From Polyodon spathula (lineage: Eukaryota > Chordata > Actinopteri > Acipenseriformes > Polyodontidae): 64,000 bases of DNA. The position numbers were made by a program, and so were the translations under genes. Below, piece after piece: positions 1-11,469 of this stretch. Each line of letters starts with the position of its first letter. Position 1 is the first letter of the stretch. The notes under the pieces were generated by a model that made no database searches, was not told the origin of the DNA, and saw only the letters and a list, made by a program, of their open reading frames with translations. The stretch lies in NCBI RefSeq assembly GCF_017654505.1, contig NC_054548.1:22223447-22287446 (forward strand). The letters run 5' to 3'.

Positions 1-127
1 TTTTGAATTAGCATTTTTGGAGTTTTGCAAAAGGATTGCTGAAATAAGTAATTATAGGCATCTATTCTTGCAACTTTTTTTCCTCATCCACAAAAGCAAA
101 ACTTTTGCCACAAAAGATTTGTCCTAA

Positions 128-150
128 AATTATTATTATTATTATTATTG
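128..150. repeat. (ATT)n microsatellite
   Basis: A short run of about seven ATT units in the intron upstream of the first visible POGLUT2 exon. Confidence 0.85.
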
Positions 151-269
151 AGAAACTTCTAGCAATTATAAAGACAATTATTAGACAAGCACAAATTAGA
201 AATCGTTATGCTGTGAAAGGTTAAACGGAATAATGCGTATACTCTGTAATTTTGCTCCGTATTTTCCAG

Positions 270-442
270 GTAAAACTGCCAGATGTGGAATTCTTTGTGA
301 ATCTGGGAGACTGGCCTTTAGAGAAAAGAAAACCCACTGAGAAGCTTCATCCTATTTTATCCTGGTGTGGGTCTAATGAAACAAGAGACATTGTCATGCC
401 AACATACGATTTAACAGAATCTGTCCTGGAGACCATGGGCCG
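270..442 (+). CDS. POGLUT2: POGLUT2 internal exon a
   Basis: The acceptor is TTTTCCAG before 270 and the donor GT is at 443. The exon starts in phase 0 with [15 protein letters not shown] and carries the FSWCGS-like PILSWCGS motif and the IVMPTYDL stretch of the CAP10 domain. It ends two bases into an arginine codon that the next exon completes. Confidence 0.9.
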
Positions 443-3400
443 GTAATCTGCCTTTTGTTAAATTATTATTATCTTTAAAATCATTGCACTGTGCTACTGT
501 GAAATCAGTTGTGTGGTTACAATTAAAATACATTTTAATGTTTTTTGAACATATCATATATACTCATCTCTTTCAGTGATATGTATGAAACACTGTACAG
601 TGTAACTATAAGCCTTTGAACATTAAGTTAATTTTTTTTTAAAAAAGTATCAGAATATAATAAAAAAAAAAAAAAAAAAATTGCATAGGTTTATCAAAGA
701 CTACAGGTAGAATATACTTGTATTGGTTGATAGTAAATATTTATGAGAACCTCTTTTAGTTTTTCACAGTAAAATGTTGAAAACTCTCTCCCTCATAATC
801 TTTGCCTCAACTAGTGTGAGTCTGGACATGATTTCGGTTCAGGCCAACACAGGGCCTGTCTGGGAGGATAAGAATAGCACTGCATTCTGGAGAGGCCGGG
901 ACAGCCGAAGAGAGAGGCTAGAGTTGGTGAAACTTGCACGCAAACATCCAGATTTAATAGATGCTGCCTTCACAAACTTCTTCTTTTTCAAACACGATGA
1001 GAGTCTCTATGGCCCACTAGTAAAGCACGTGTCGTTTTTTGACTTCTTTAAGGTAGGTGCATCCCATGCATATTCTTCAAAGGTTGCAATAGCAGTTGTT
1101 GTATTCTTATACAATAATCAAATTATAGAAATCATTAGGTTGCATTCAGCAATTAATAATAATACTAATAATAAAAAAGCATCTTTATAGATAAATGGCA
1201 TAAAAATATGTGTTTAATGTACAGTCAGCATTTGGATATCCGTTACCCAGATACACGTCAGTCATGTTTTACCGGCTTTGTAGTAACAATAAAATCAATC
1301 CCCATTATATATGCACTGCTTTACAAAAATTGCAAAAGTCTTAGACACATTCACTACATGATATTCTGTAGATGGCGCAGGTTGATTCTACGGTAATGTA
1401 ACCCCCCCACCCCCACCCCAAAAAATGTGCAAAATGTCTTAAGACTTTTCAACAGCAGTGTATATGTAACAAATTAATGCACTTGCCCATCAAATGTGAT
1501 TTCTGACTCTCACCAGTTTTCTGATACAAAGCCCATCTCTTCAGTGTTACAGTTTATTCGAATATCTGTCAAAGCCTGTGTTATAAATAAATAAATAAAT
1601 AAATAAATATTCTCTCTCATGCCCAATCAGTCTGGTTTTTATTGTGCATACAATGCTTCCTCCGGTTTCACCTGATGAAAATGCAGCCAAAACAAAGCGA
1701 ACGAGACAAGCTACGGTAATGTATCAGTTAATTATGAAATAGTTTTAGAACAGCACTGTGATGTAGCCTATTATTTTTTTAATTTGTGATCTTTAGTGGT
1801 TTTGTTTTTTTAATCTTTTGCAAAATTGCATTGCCTTTTACTTTTTACACAGTTCTATGTCTGGGTAACATTTAGATTTAATTTTGCTGTTTCGTCGTTA
1901 ACGGGAAATTTTACATACTGCTACAATATGCACCGATTTAAAAGTATGTACTGTATACAGTTACTGAAGTTATACATGTGTAGTATATGTTGTAAAACTG
2001 AAAAGTAAATAATATGTTTATTGAACATGGTTATAGGCCAATAACTTGGTTTATGAGCCTCACACTACAAACACCAATGGGAACATTTCAGGTAATAAAA
2101 AGAAAAGAAATGACCTGGAGTTTTCAAAGAAAAGATCAACCTTGCATGCTTAAAGTATCTCATAAAATTGTAAGTATAGGTAGTTTTTGCCCCTTCTTTT
2201 TCTTCATTGGATTTGTGTGCTGATTGGCTGACCTTTGTTTTCCTTGCCTGATTATTCTGTTTTGTTTTTTTTTTTTTTTTTAAAACTGCAATTCCTGTAT
2301 AATGCACTTACACATCAAACGTGATTTCTGACTCTGTCACCAGTTTTGATACAAAGCCCATCTCTTTCGTGTTACAGTTTATTCAGATATCCGTCAAAGC
2401 CTGCGTTATAACTAAATAAATAAATAAATATTCTCTCTTCATGCCCAATCAGTCTGGTTTTTATTGTGCACACAATGCTTCCTCCGGTTTCACCTGATGA
2501 AAATGCAGCCAAAACAAAGCGAACGAGACAAGCTACGGTAATGTAACAGTTAATTATGAAATAGTTTTAGAACAGCACTGTGATGTCGCCTATTATTTTT
2601 TTAATCTGTGATCTTTAGTAGTTTTTGTGCATTTTCATTTGCAACTGAACTGTGACATTAGGGCCTTATCGAGCACTATATTCTGCAATTTGGAATACTG
2701 AGTTTGGATACTGTTGTTTTTTTTTAATCTTTTGCTAAATTGTATTGCCTTTTACTTTTTACGCAGTTCTATGCCTGGGTAACATTTAGATTTAATTTTG
2801 CTGTTTTGTCGTTAACGGGAAATTTTACATACTGCTACAGTACGTACCGATTTAAAAGTATGTACTGTATACAGTTAGCATGTCGTCTCTCTTGGCAAGT
2901 GATGTTTTCAGAATCATATCGTTCTGAATTAAAATACTTCTGTTGAAAATATAGTACTGTACAAACAAAACCAATACGGTACATCTCAATATAAGCCTAG
3001 TTATTTTAAAACAGCCCTTTCGGCTATGTATTTTTTTGATTTTGTATCTTTTTTTATGTTCCCTGAAAAACGGACACGGGTTAGAACGGGCCAAATGAAA
3101 TAGATATGCGTCACACATGTTTAACCATCACTGAAGTCAAAATGTTACAGGGTCGGATATGCGAGTGCTGACTGTATTACTATGATACAGAAGTTATACG
3201 TGTGCAGTATATGTTGTAAAACTGAAAAGTAAATAATATGTTTATTGAACATGGTTATAGGCCAATAGCTTGGTTTATGAGCCTCAAACTACAAACACCA
3301 ATGGGAACGTTTCAGGTAATAAAAAGAAAAGAAATGACCTGGAGTTTTCAAAGAAAAGATCAACCTTGCATGCTTAAAGTATCTCATAAAATTGTAAGTA

Positions 3401-3480
3401 TAGGTAGTTCTTGCCACATCTTTTTCTTCATTCGATTTGTGTGCTGATTGGCAGACCTTTGTTCTCCTTGCTTGATTACT

Positions 3481-3517
<37 letters not shown>

Positions 3518-3828
3518 GCAGCAATTCCTGTATAAAATTATATTTCTATATATATTTTTTTCAATTGCAAAGAAAGGTAATGTCCTTAAAATAATATACT
3601 GATATTTTTTTTTTCAGTCAGTTTTAAAATGTTTGTGGTAATTCAGAATAAAGTAAAGTTGCTATAAGGAAAATAAACCTTGAATCTGAAAGCATATAAT
3701 ACAAATAGCATAGGTAGAATTAATGAAAACCATCATGTAGCGTAGTTCCATTGAATGGATATTGAATAAGCTGTTTATAGTGTGATAAAAACATTATTAT
3801 TATTATTAATATTATTATTATAATTATT

Positions 3829-3880
<52 letters not shown>

Positions 3881-3881
3881 T

Positions 3882-3923
<42 letters not shown>

Positions 3924-6900
3924 TTTAGTATGTTATTTGTGTTTTTTGCAGTACAAATATCAAATCAGTCTTGATGGTACCGTAGCTGCGTACAGACTGC
4001 CTTACCTGCTGGCTGGCGACAGTGTTGTCTTGAAGCAGGACTCTGTCTACTATGAGCACTTTTACAATGACCTGAAACCCTGGGAGCACTACGTTCCATT
4101 TAAAAGAGATTTGAGTGATCTCCTGGAAAAGATACAGTGGGTGAAAAATCATGATGAAGAGGTACATTTTAACATTTTCCAAAGAAAGATGTGATCATGC
4201 AGTCTAATAACACATTTATTCAAGCTTAATGCCCATTTCATTCAAGAAATGTATTATGTGTGTGTGCACACGATTAGATTTAAGTGAAGATGATTCTGTA
4301 CAACAGTACAAGGTTATTTGTAAAGTATTACCAGATCTCTTTAAACAGAAATGAAGTCAAAGGCCCTAAAAAACAGAAATTATGTACAGTATTGCCTCTT
4401 CTGACATCTTAAAATTAAAGTCTGGTTTGTGTATGAAGTGATGTTTGCTATTAATGTTTGTGCAAATTAGGCTTAAGTCTCATTTCCTAAATAATGAATA
4501 AATAAAATAAATATATGCTGTTTTACTTGTAACTCTTTATCTTTCTCAGGCCAAGAAAATTGCAAAAGCTGGTCAGGAATTTGCCAGGAATAGTCTCATG
4601 GGGGACACTATATTTTGTTACTATGTTAAACTCTTCCAGGTAAAGTAAACCACTTTAGCATCATCCTAATTGTTTGCTACATCTTTAAATTATGTAACAT
4701 GCTATACATTTTCCCTGTTCTGCGTTGACAATTCACCAAAATACATCCTTATTTCTTTACATCACGATAGAGTATTGTTACAAACTTGCTTGAATGAAAT
4801 GTGGTATTTTATAATTATTGTAATACAGACTAGGCTTTTCTGAAATCTTCCCTCCTTTGTGTGGTCACATTGAAAACAAGAAAGGTGTGTATTCGTCTTT
4901 CCATACAGTATGTACTCTGTCACAATTTACATACACTGCCAGCCTGTGTACACTGTGACCCAGTATTAGATACAGTTGTTAAAGTCGCCAGTAAGAGTAT
5001 ATCTATTTAACTACATGTGCAATTGTGATGAATCTTAGTTCAGACATTTTTAAGCACATGTTTGAGTATCAGAATCAGGGTTTATTGGAGATTTTATAGA
5101 TGAAGTCTTGAAACAAAGTCATTTGAGTTTGTGTTTGGCTTGAACTTCATGTTACGTGCTGTTTATCTAGCAGGATTCTGGTGTCCTTGATGTAATTCAC
5201 GATTGCACATTGGCATTTGCTAAAGCTTGTCAGGGTTTTACAGTAATGCCAGTATCTGTTTACTTGGAACCACACCTTTACATTATTGCTGTTTCATGTG
5301 AAGAGTTTAATGACTTATGTAATATGAACAGACAGATTCATGTTTAAACATAACCTTGAAAGACAATTATGGAATACTTGTCTTCTCAGCTAAATTGCAT
5401 TGCTCTTTCAATGAATCATTGTCTTTCTTGTAAAGATACTGCATTTAGGATATTTAAAAAATGTATTATGTGAAGTAGAATATTCTTGGAGAGGTCTTGT
5501 TTTGTCTGTGTTTTATGTGCCTGTTAAATATAGCATTAATCTATTTTACAGGTTGTGGTGCATATATTAATGTTACTGTTAGTCTACATTGGTAGTACTT
5601 TACAGCACTAAGAAACGACAGTGTTGCACCAAGGTAAAATGTAATGTGCTTGGTGTTTGCTTAACGTTATTGTAGGACAAAACCTCATTCAGCATTGTAT
5701 GCCAATCTATAAAGAATAGTAGGCTATTCTCACTCCTATGGAGAAAGAATCCACCAAAAGGAATGTACCGAATCGTGCTGCAGTCTCACCAAGAGTACCC
5801 AGTTGGTAGGTGCTCTTGCAAGGAAAACCATTTTTTATGTTTTAGGAGTATGCCAACTTACAAGTAGGTGAACCAAAAATAAGAGAAGGAATGGAGTTAG
5901 TGGAGCAACCAAAAGATGACCTCTTCCCATGCACCTGTCACAGAAAGGAGGTATGTTGTTAGATATGGAGCACAACATGTAATAGTGGGCAAGGTAAAAA
6001 GCAAGAGGGCAATGATTTTACTCAGCATGTGTGCTTATGAAGAATTCTTACAAACAATTTTTTTTACTGCATATTATACATATTTTATTTTCATTTAGAA
6101 CAAACAGTGCTCCCCCTTTATACTGCAGAACAGGTTATAAGGTGGTACAGTCACGGCTCCCATTTGCCCCATAGTGCCATTACGCTAACGCAAGCATTCT
6201 CGTTCTACAGCAGAGCACAAACGGCACGGTCTCTTAACTATGTCTCCTGGCTACAGCATTATTAAGGGGGAGCACTGCATATGTCACGCGTGTATACGTT
6301 AATTAACCGTCAGTGTATGAAAATAAACCAAAATCAGTGATGCCACGCTCATCATAACAATACAGATGCAGATGCTAATATTAGGTTTTAATTGAGGAGG
6401 AGGAGGGGTGCTATCTGATGTTTCACATTTATGTGCTCCTTAGCTAAATTGAGTGTCACCCATGTGTTGGTTATAGTACCACAGTAAGAAAAACTTATTG
6501 GTAAAAGAGATATGGTGAATATATTTGAACTTACTGTTTTAGATATTTAGAGAGTTGGTCATTCAGACGAGATAAATCGTATTATGGGATATCATATTTC
6601 AAGTAATTAGAAGCTTAGGCTGAAATTCGAGGGAGGTATTATTGAATGATTTCTCTCTCATTGTTTGATCACTTCGTCATATGCTATATAAATCGCAAGT
6701 AAACTCACCTGGGCGTTGCTGTCGCAATCCCAGTTGTAATTTGTTATGATTATTACTTGTTTATTTACCTCTTTATCCAAGGTGATTTACATATACTAGA
6801 GTGTGTGAACTATGTATCAGCTGCAGAGTCACTTGCAACAACGTCTCACCCGAAAGACGGAGCACAAGAAATTTAAGTGACTTGCTCAGGGTCATATACA

Positions 6901-7282
6901 GTGAGTGAGCCAGGATTTGAACCATGAACCACCCTTTTACAAGCTATTTTCTTTAACCACTGGACCACATAGCCTTGTATGTAATCCTGCTCTCCACCTC
7001 CCCAACTTCCACCTTAATGACAGGCAGTCACCTTGATGAGTGGGGAAGGGCATGGCTTTTTCAGTTCCCCTTTCAGAGGGCAGTGGCTGCTGCTTCTTCT
7101 CCCCTTAACAGGCAGGACCTGCAGCCAAATAGTCCATAATCACCACTCGCCATACCCATAAAAGCAGTCATGATCCCAATATTGAATTGAAATATGTGTT
7201 GTCTTGGCTTTAAAGTGTATATAATGTAATGCCTTTAACTATGACTTTTCTTTCTTTTTTTCAGGTTAAAGATGAACTTTAA
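270..7282 (+). CDS. POGLUT2: POGLUT2 (KDELC1), protein O-glucosyltransferase 2, 3' half in six exons
   Basis: The exons are 270-442, 815-1052, 3952-4161, 4550-4639, 5846-5950 and 7265-7282. All join in frame with AG acceptors and GT donors and encode about 277 C-terminal residues; the 5' exons lie left of the window. The protein is a soluble ER enzyme that adds O-glucose to serines in EGF-like repeats (Notch, fibrillins). The visible part covers most of the CAP10 (glycosyltransferase family 90) domain, including WCGS, a WRGRDSR motif and a [13 protein letters not shown] stretch. The last exon encodes V-KDEL-stop, an ER retrieval signal. The KDEL end favours POGLUT2 over its paralogue POGLUT3, whose C-terminus differs (from memory). 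No frameshift or stop interrupts any exon, so this copy looks functional over the visible part. The next + strand locus is a TEX30-like relic, matching human gene order. Confidence 0.93.
815..1052 (+). CDS. POGLUT2: POGLUT2 internal exon b
   Basis: The exon begins after CTAG at 811-814 with one base that completes arginine, then [14 protein letters not shown]. It includes [15 protein letters not shown], a conserved nucleotide-sugar-binding and catalytic segment of CAP10 enzymes, and ends FFDFFK before GTAGGT at 1053. The open frame continues upstream to 774, but that part is intron: the homologous junction is MGR-VSLDM. Confidence 0.9.
1221..1308 (+). mobile_element. Tigger/pogo-like element end
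   Basis: TA followed by CAGTCAGCATTTGGATATCC at 1219-1240 matches the inverted end of the MITE at 2872-3174. It is therefore one terminus of the same or a close family in the POGLUT2 intron. The matching right end was not found; a second MITE (1314-1460) and a duplicated block follow directly. Confidence 0.45.
1314..1460. mobile_element. Small Tc1-like MITE with about 35-bp inverted ends
   Basis: The left end, from CACTGCTTTACA through GCAAAAGTCTTAGACA, is mirrored by TGTCTTAAGACTTTTCAACAGCAGTG at the right. TATATG flanks both sides. The roughly 147-bp length, inverted ends and lack of coding capacity fit a non-autonomous Tc1/mariner relative. It lies inside a POGLUT2 intron and should be spliced out. 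Confidence 0.65.
1476..2299 (+). repeat. Tandem duplication, copy 1 (POGLUT2 intron)
   Basis: This unit starts TAATGCACTT and ends in a T tract followed by ACTGCAATTCCTGTA. It repeats immediately at 2300. Both copies hold an (AAAT)n run, a CCCAATCAGTCTGG block and a roughly 58-codon open stretch beginning [10 protein letters not shown]. The two open stretches differ by only a few residues over that length. No protein family was recognised, so coding is doubtful. Confidence 0.75.
2300..3533 (+). repeat. Tandem duplication, copy 2 (POGLUT2 intron)
   Basis: This is the second copy of the preceding unit. It is longer because of extra sequence near 2600-2720 and a 303-bp MITE at 2872-3174. It ends with the same T tract and CTGCAGCAATTCCTGTATAA motif as copy 1, which fixes the tandem period at 824 bases for the shared part. 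Confidence 0.75.
2872..3174. mobile_element. Tigger/pogo-like MITE, TA target duplication
   Basis: The ends are CAGTTAGCA and TGCTGACTG, each flanked by TA. The insert is absent from tandem copy 1, so it probably entered copy 2 after the duplication. It is 303 bp with no coding capacity. The right end matches the isolated end at 1221. Confidence 0.6.
3793..3922. repeat. (TAA)n / (ATT)n microsatellite
   Basis: A long, slightly interrupted ATT/TAA array ends about 30 bases before the POGLUT2 exon at 3952, so it sits in the polypyrimidine and branch-point neighbourhood of that acceptor. Confidence 0.9.
3952..4161 (+). CDS. POGLUT2: POGLUT2 internal exon c
   Basis: This is an exact 210-base, 70-codon exon between TTTTTTGCAG and GTACAT. 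It encodes the [20 protein letters not shown] segment and the [18 protein letters not shown] segment of the CAP10 domain. It follows directly on a (TAA)n microsatellite that ends about 30 bases before the acceptor. Confidence 0.92.
4550..4639 (+). CDS. POGLUT2: POGLUT2 internal exon d
   Basis: A 90-base, 30-codon exon between CTTTCTCAG and GTAAAG encodes [19 protein letters not shown] and ends CYYVKLFQ. This is the helical C-terminal part of the CAP10 fold. Confidence 0.9.
5846..5950 (+). CDS. POGLUT2: POGLUT2 internal exon e
   Basis: A 105-base, 35-codon exon between GTTTTAG and GTATGT encodes [16 protein letters not shown] and then [10 protein letters not shown]. The CxC pair close to the C-terminus is characteristic of the family. 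Confidence 0.9.
6105..6277. mobile_element. 173-bp MITE, CAGTGCTCCCCC inverted ends
   Basis: The left end CAGTGCTCCCCCTTTATACTG is mirrored by GCATTATTAAGGGGGAGCACTG at the right, in the last POGLUT2 intron. The CAG...CTG ends and GC-rich start resemble pogo/Tigger-type termini. It is non-coding and the family assignment is inferred. Confidence 0.6.
6755..6980 (-). mobile_element. tRNA-derived SINE, antisense copy
   Basis: Read on the - strand it starts with a tRNA-like head (GTGGTCCAGTGGTTAAAG), has a B box GGTTCAAATCC (complement at 6913-6923), then GCTCACTCACTG and GACCCTGAGCAAGTCAC. It ends with the tail CCTTGGATAAAG next to an AT-rich end. It is the same family as the sense copy at 48686-48921 and lies in the last POGLUT2 intron. 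Confidence 0.8.
7265..7282 (+). CDS. POGLUT2: POGLUT2 terminal exon, KDEL
   Basis: The acceptor TTTTTTTCAG is followed by GTT AAA GAT GAA CTT TAA, giving V-K-D-E-L-stop. The preceding exon ends in phase 0, so the frame is fixed. The exon is too short to show as an open reading frame. Its KDEL sequence is the ER retrieval signal that names the gene KDELC1. Confidence 0.9.
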   Translation, partial: VKDEL

Positions 7283-7490
7283 CAGCCATAAAGCTGCATT
7301 ATACCGTGTGCCAGTGTTTAGGCGTTAGCTGGGATAAATCCACAGTGCCAATTTTTTTTTTTTTTTAATTGTTACAAAAACAAGGAACCTAGTTTTGTTA
7401 ATGCTTTGTATACATTGTATCTATTCTTGTATTTTATAGAAGTGGTGTCAGGAGAATTGATTATAATAAAGATGTGTTTCAACATTTGTT
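7283..7490 (+). promoter_or_regulatory. POGLUT2: POGLUT2 3' UTR with poly(A) signal
   Basis: The sequence after the stop contains an AATAAA at 7465-7470, followed by GT-rich sequence about 20-30 bases on. This is the first canonical signal after the stop, so cleavage near 7485-7495 is likely. The exact site is inferred. Confidence 0.6.
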
Positions 7491-9238
7491 AAAATGGTTG
7501 GTTGTGATCCGCATCAAATGCAAATGACTGACAAGGGGTAGGATAGTTTAAATACTATTTTATTGGCATATAGTTTATGATTGACTTATACTAATGATAA
7601 TAATGTGGTCACTGTAACTATCAGTTCATGAAATGTATAAATGAGCAAGCAGGATATTTAAAGCAAGAGTTGGAGAACACAAATTGCTTTATGCTTCAGT
7701 TACATAATGCAGATGTGATACATGCTTAGAGAAGCAGATTTAGTATAATGCAGCAGAATATCAACATGTGTCCATTCACAGTAAGAATTGTGATAGACTT
7801 GATGTTGCAGCACTATGGTTGTTTACAAGTGCCAGGCCTCAGAATAAGATGTGAATGATTTAGGTCACAGGGTTTTTTTTTTTTTTTCTGACAGTGAGAC
7901 ACTTGTGAAAGTGCATTTTGAGGGTAAAAACTCAACATTCTCTATTGTGACATGAACGAAGCAAAAAGGGAAGATAATTATGGTGTACAGGATCAGTTTA
8001 TAAAAGAATTGGTGATAATGAAGATGTCTCACTGCCACCTCACAATTTGGTGTAATTGTCTGCCTCTGTTAGAGCGAACCAGAAGAGTCGGGGTGTTCAA
8101 GCTAGGATTAAGATGTTCCTTGACCCATAACTTCAAACCATTGATCATAAAACATTCAAGTAGACGTATGTTTCCGCTAATGTCATAAGTTAAATGTTTT
8201 AATCTGAAACTGAAACTTGAATGTTGAGTATTTAATTCAATAAGTCTCACATTTTGCTTACAATAGCAACATCTGCCAAAGTACTCCATGGCTATGCATG
8301 TATGTCTCAGTTCACTTCATCTTGAGGATTAATATAAATTAAGTAATCCTCCACCACCACCCCCATCCAGCTGTGGCTTTGTTGGGATTATGTGGTAGCA
8401 ATGATTTTCACAAACTGGTGGTTTTGCAGTTCTCAATCTGTACTAGTCTTGGACTGCCTTACCTAAAGTAACAATATCAGGAACTCAAAGATTAGTGCTA
8501 CCAGGGACTGAACCTACTGGAAAGGTATGCTTAAATAATACATGAACCAAAATAAAATACTTTAATAAAACCTAGTTATAAGTCCTAACCAGTATTTTAC
8601 TAAATTGGTGTTCAAAGTTCATAGTGTTTGGCTAGCCTTGAGTTTGTCTGTACAGTAACAATAAAAGTGTAAGAGATATAAAATTGTGCGTCAATGTGTT
8701 AGAAGTACAGTACTTAAAACCAAGGTACATACTTCCTTATGGTCATAAGAGTCAATGAGAATGGATTTCGAGCTGTTACAGAACTGTTCAAAATTAATTT
8801 ACGTAGTCTGAAATTATATATATATTAGATCAAACTTCAGTTATTTTAAATGTTATGTTGTTGAGCACAGCTATACAAACAATTGTTATCGACAATAATT
8901 TGCAATGCTAAGTTATGGACCATATACAGTTTGTGTTCTATAGTCTGGCTCCCTCTGGAATCTAATGCAAAAATGGAGAACAGAGCTTATTCTAAGCTAA
9001 TTGAAGAGGACTGAGGTGGCAAACCAAGTGTCTACTGTGGCTAGACAATCAAGGTTGACCTTGACCAAGGAAGTATCCATCAACAATAATTTCATAAAAT
9101 GCCAAAATTTCATAAACCAAGGAAGATGCATTAGAGGGGAAGTAGCTGGAAGACTCTTGGCTACAGACACTGCCTTTTCAACAAGAGCAGACAAAACAGG
9201 TGTCTATCTCTAGTGTACTGGGCAATATTAACAAATGG
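7491..9238. other. Intergenic, no gene recognised
   Basis: Only short open frames without recognisable families occur here. Apart from a T tract near 7870 no repeat structure was identified by eye. Confidence 0.6.
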
Positions 9239-9428
9239 AGATACTCTACAGCTATGACCAAATATTTTGCATCACCTAGAATTGTATGACTTGAGAGATA
9301 ATAATAATTTAAAAAACAAATTAAAAAAAAAAAAAAAAAAAACTATATGAATATAATATAGATCTTTTATTTAACATCTGTAATCTAAGAAACTAGGGTG
9401 ATGCATCCCTTTTGGCCATAGCTGTTGG
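9239..9428. mobile_element. Tc1-like MITE, CTACAGCTATGACC ends
   Basis: The left end CTACAGCTATGACCAAATAT, continuing with TTTGCATCACCTAG, is mirrored by CTAGGGTGATGCATC followed by CTTTTGGCCATAGCTG at the right. The interior is AT-rich with no coding sequence. Related ends occur near 39010-39120 and at 53081. Confidence 0.7.
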
Positions 9429-9429
9429 T

Positions 9430-11108
9430 ACCTTCAAGTTTAAACTTGGTAGAAGAGAGATCACACACTGAGTAACTTCATTCTGAAGCACCTGGAAGGT
9501 TATGCACTATGAATACATTTAAAGTGAGTTAGCAGAATCTCCCCCACTGCTAGTTTAGCATTGGCCAGAGGCTTTAAGAGATGGATCTGCTAAAGTTTCA
9601 AAAAGGAATAAGTGCCAAAGTGAATAGTCGTACTGAGCTCCATTAAGCTCAAACACACACTGGTCCCTACTTAAAAAATATAAACCATTGAGGAAATCAG
9701 TCATTACATAGTCTTGTGGTTATTATCACCCAAATTGACCAGTGTATCTATACTGTTAGAGGACCAAGGGGTCACTGTTCTTCTCAATTGGTAATCCTGA
9801 TCTTAACTGTTTGTGATTATCTGTTTAGTAACACTATTCTTACTGCAAGTAAACAGCTGCAGCACTCAGTTGTTTAAATTGCATGTGAGTTAAATTACAA
9901 GCATATGACATGCACAATGGATTAAGTGGAGATGAAAGTCTAGCACTTTTACTACTCCATATAAAATACAATTATAAATTTTTGTGTGTACAGTGTATGT
10001 TAAGTATACCAATTTGCACATAATACTTGTGTGGCAAAAGCTAACTAGTTGTTTTAAAATAATTAAATGTAAACTGCCACATAGATAACTTCTAAACATA
10101 AATCAATCTTTATGTCTCACAACCAAGCATCCGGGAGTTAATATTTAAGTACATTAAAACATCGAGTAACATGGAAAATGGTGTGTGTGTGTTAAGCATT
10201 TTGGTAAACTGATTTTCTGGAGAATTGACCTTGACACTGAACTTTTGGAGTCTGCAAAACCCATGTATGTGTCTAACACGTTAAATGTTTTATTGGGACC
10301 AGGTAGTGGTCTAGTTTAATGAACATGTGCTTAATAGACTTGCAGATAACAGGCTTCTTACTGTAATTTCAAATGTCTGATGTAAATCTAGAAAACTGAA
10401 TTGGGACATAATCAGTAAATAGCTGTTTAAAAATTTGAAGCAACTGCAGCGGCTGACTAAACAAGCTGCAAATCAAGGCATGAATCAAGCTTGACTGTGT
10501 ATGTCGACAAACTACATTCATATAAGATATGACAATGCGAAAACCGACACAAGCCTGCCATCGACAAAGCAGAATTCAATCAAAGAGGATGATAGCATTT
10601 TACAAAACAGCTACAGTATTTAAAACTAGTTTTGATTAGTAGCTGGTCTGGCCAGTGTTACATTAGGGCATATATCAGTAAAGTGGGTCATACATTCAAG
10701 GAAATGCATTGCACTAAATTATCTGTGAGACACTTCAAGGTGACAATTATTTGTGAGGAACTAATCCACCTGCATTATTTTCTTCAGTTTCTAGTCGCTG
10801 GAAGTATCCCAAACATTCATGATGAAATGTTTTTAGTCTACTTCTTACTCCTTGACACCAGAGGGCACCAGGAAGCAATTTTAAAGCCTTACTCTGCAGA
10901 ACGAGCTTTCTCCAAGCGGTTGTAGGGATCTTTAGCTTTCCATTTTTATTTCAAGAAAGTACAGAATGTTTCCAGTCATTATTTACATTATTTCAAATGT
11001 ACACGACAGCGGTAATTGCATTTCACGGCGTAATGTTTTATTTTTTATTTTAATGCATGGTTTTACATATACCGTTTATAATGTACTTACCGTACCTAAG
11101 CTCATTCA
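9430..11108. other. Intergenic, nothing recognised
   Basis: No exon, repeat or RNA gene could be supported. A 97-codon open frame near 10632-10925 has no recognisable family and no splice context. Confidence 0.5.
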
Positions 11109-11110
11109 CA

Positions 11111-11111
11111 A

Positions 11112-11191
<80 letters not shown>
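11111..11191. repeat. (GT)n(TA)n compound microsatellite
   Basis: About ten GT units run directly into about 27 TA units. Confidence 0.95.
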
Positions 11192-11192
<1 letters not shown>

Positions 11193-11276
11193 GGCGATAG
11201 GCAAGTATAATGTCACAGTGTAAACAAAATACTGACGTTTTCAAATATATTGTCGAGCTATATATTATTGTTTTAA

Positions 11277-11277
<1 letters not shown>

Positions 11278-11316
<39 letters not shown>
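11278..11316. repeat. Poly(T) tract
   Basis: About 37 consecutive T residues upstream of the TEX30-like exon. Confidence 0.9.
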
Positions 11317-11319
<3 letters not shown>

Positions 11320-11469
11320 AAACACGGTCTTCTAGTGTAATAGAATTAAATTCTGAATTGTAACTAATCACTTCGCTTGTTGTAGGCTTGTGTTGAGATC
11401 ATTTGCACGTTGTCAAACCAGGTTAAGTAAAACGTTTGTTTCTCTTCCCTGTATGTTCCCTTTCCCCAG

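Noticed and set aside
774..814. ATG and about 14 codons upstream of the second visible POGLUT2 exon, open in frame
   Set aside because: The known junction is MGR-VSLDM and an AG acceptor sits exactly there, so the upstream codons are intron.
10632..10925. 97-codon open frame
   Set aside because: No recognisable family, no splice or poly(A) context, ordinary AT-rich composition.
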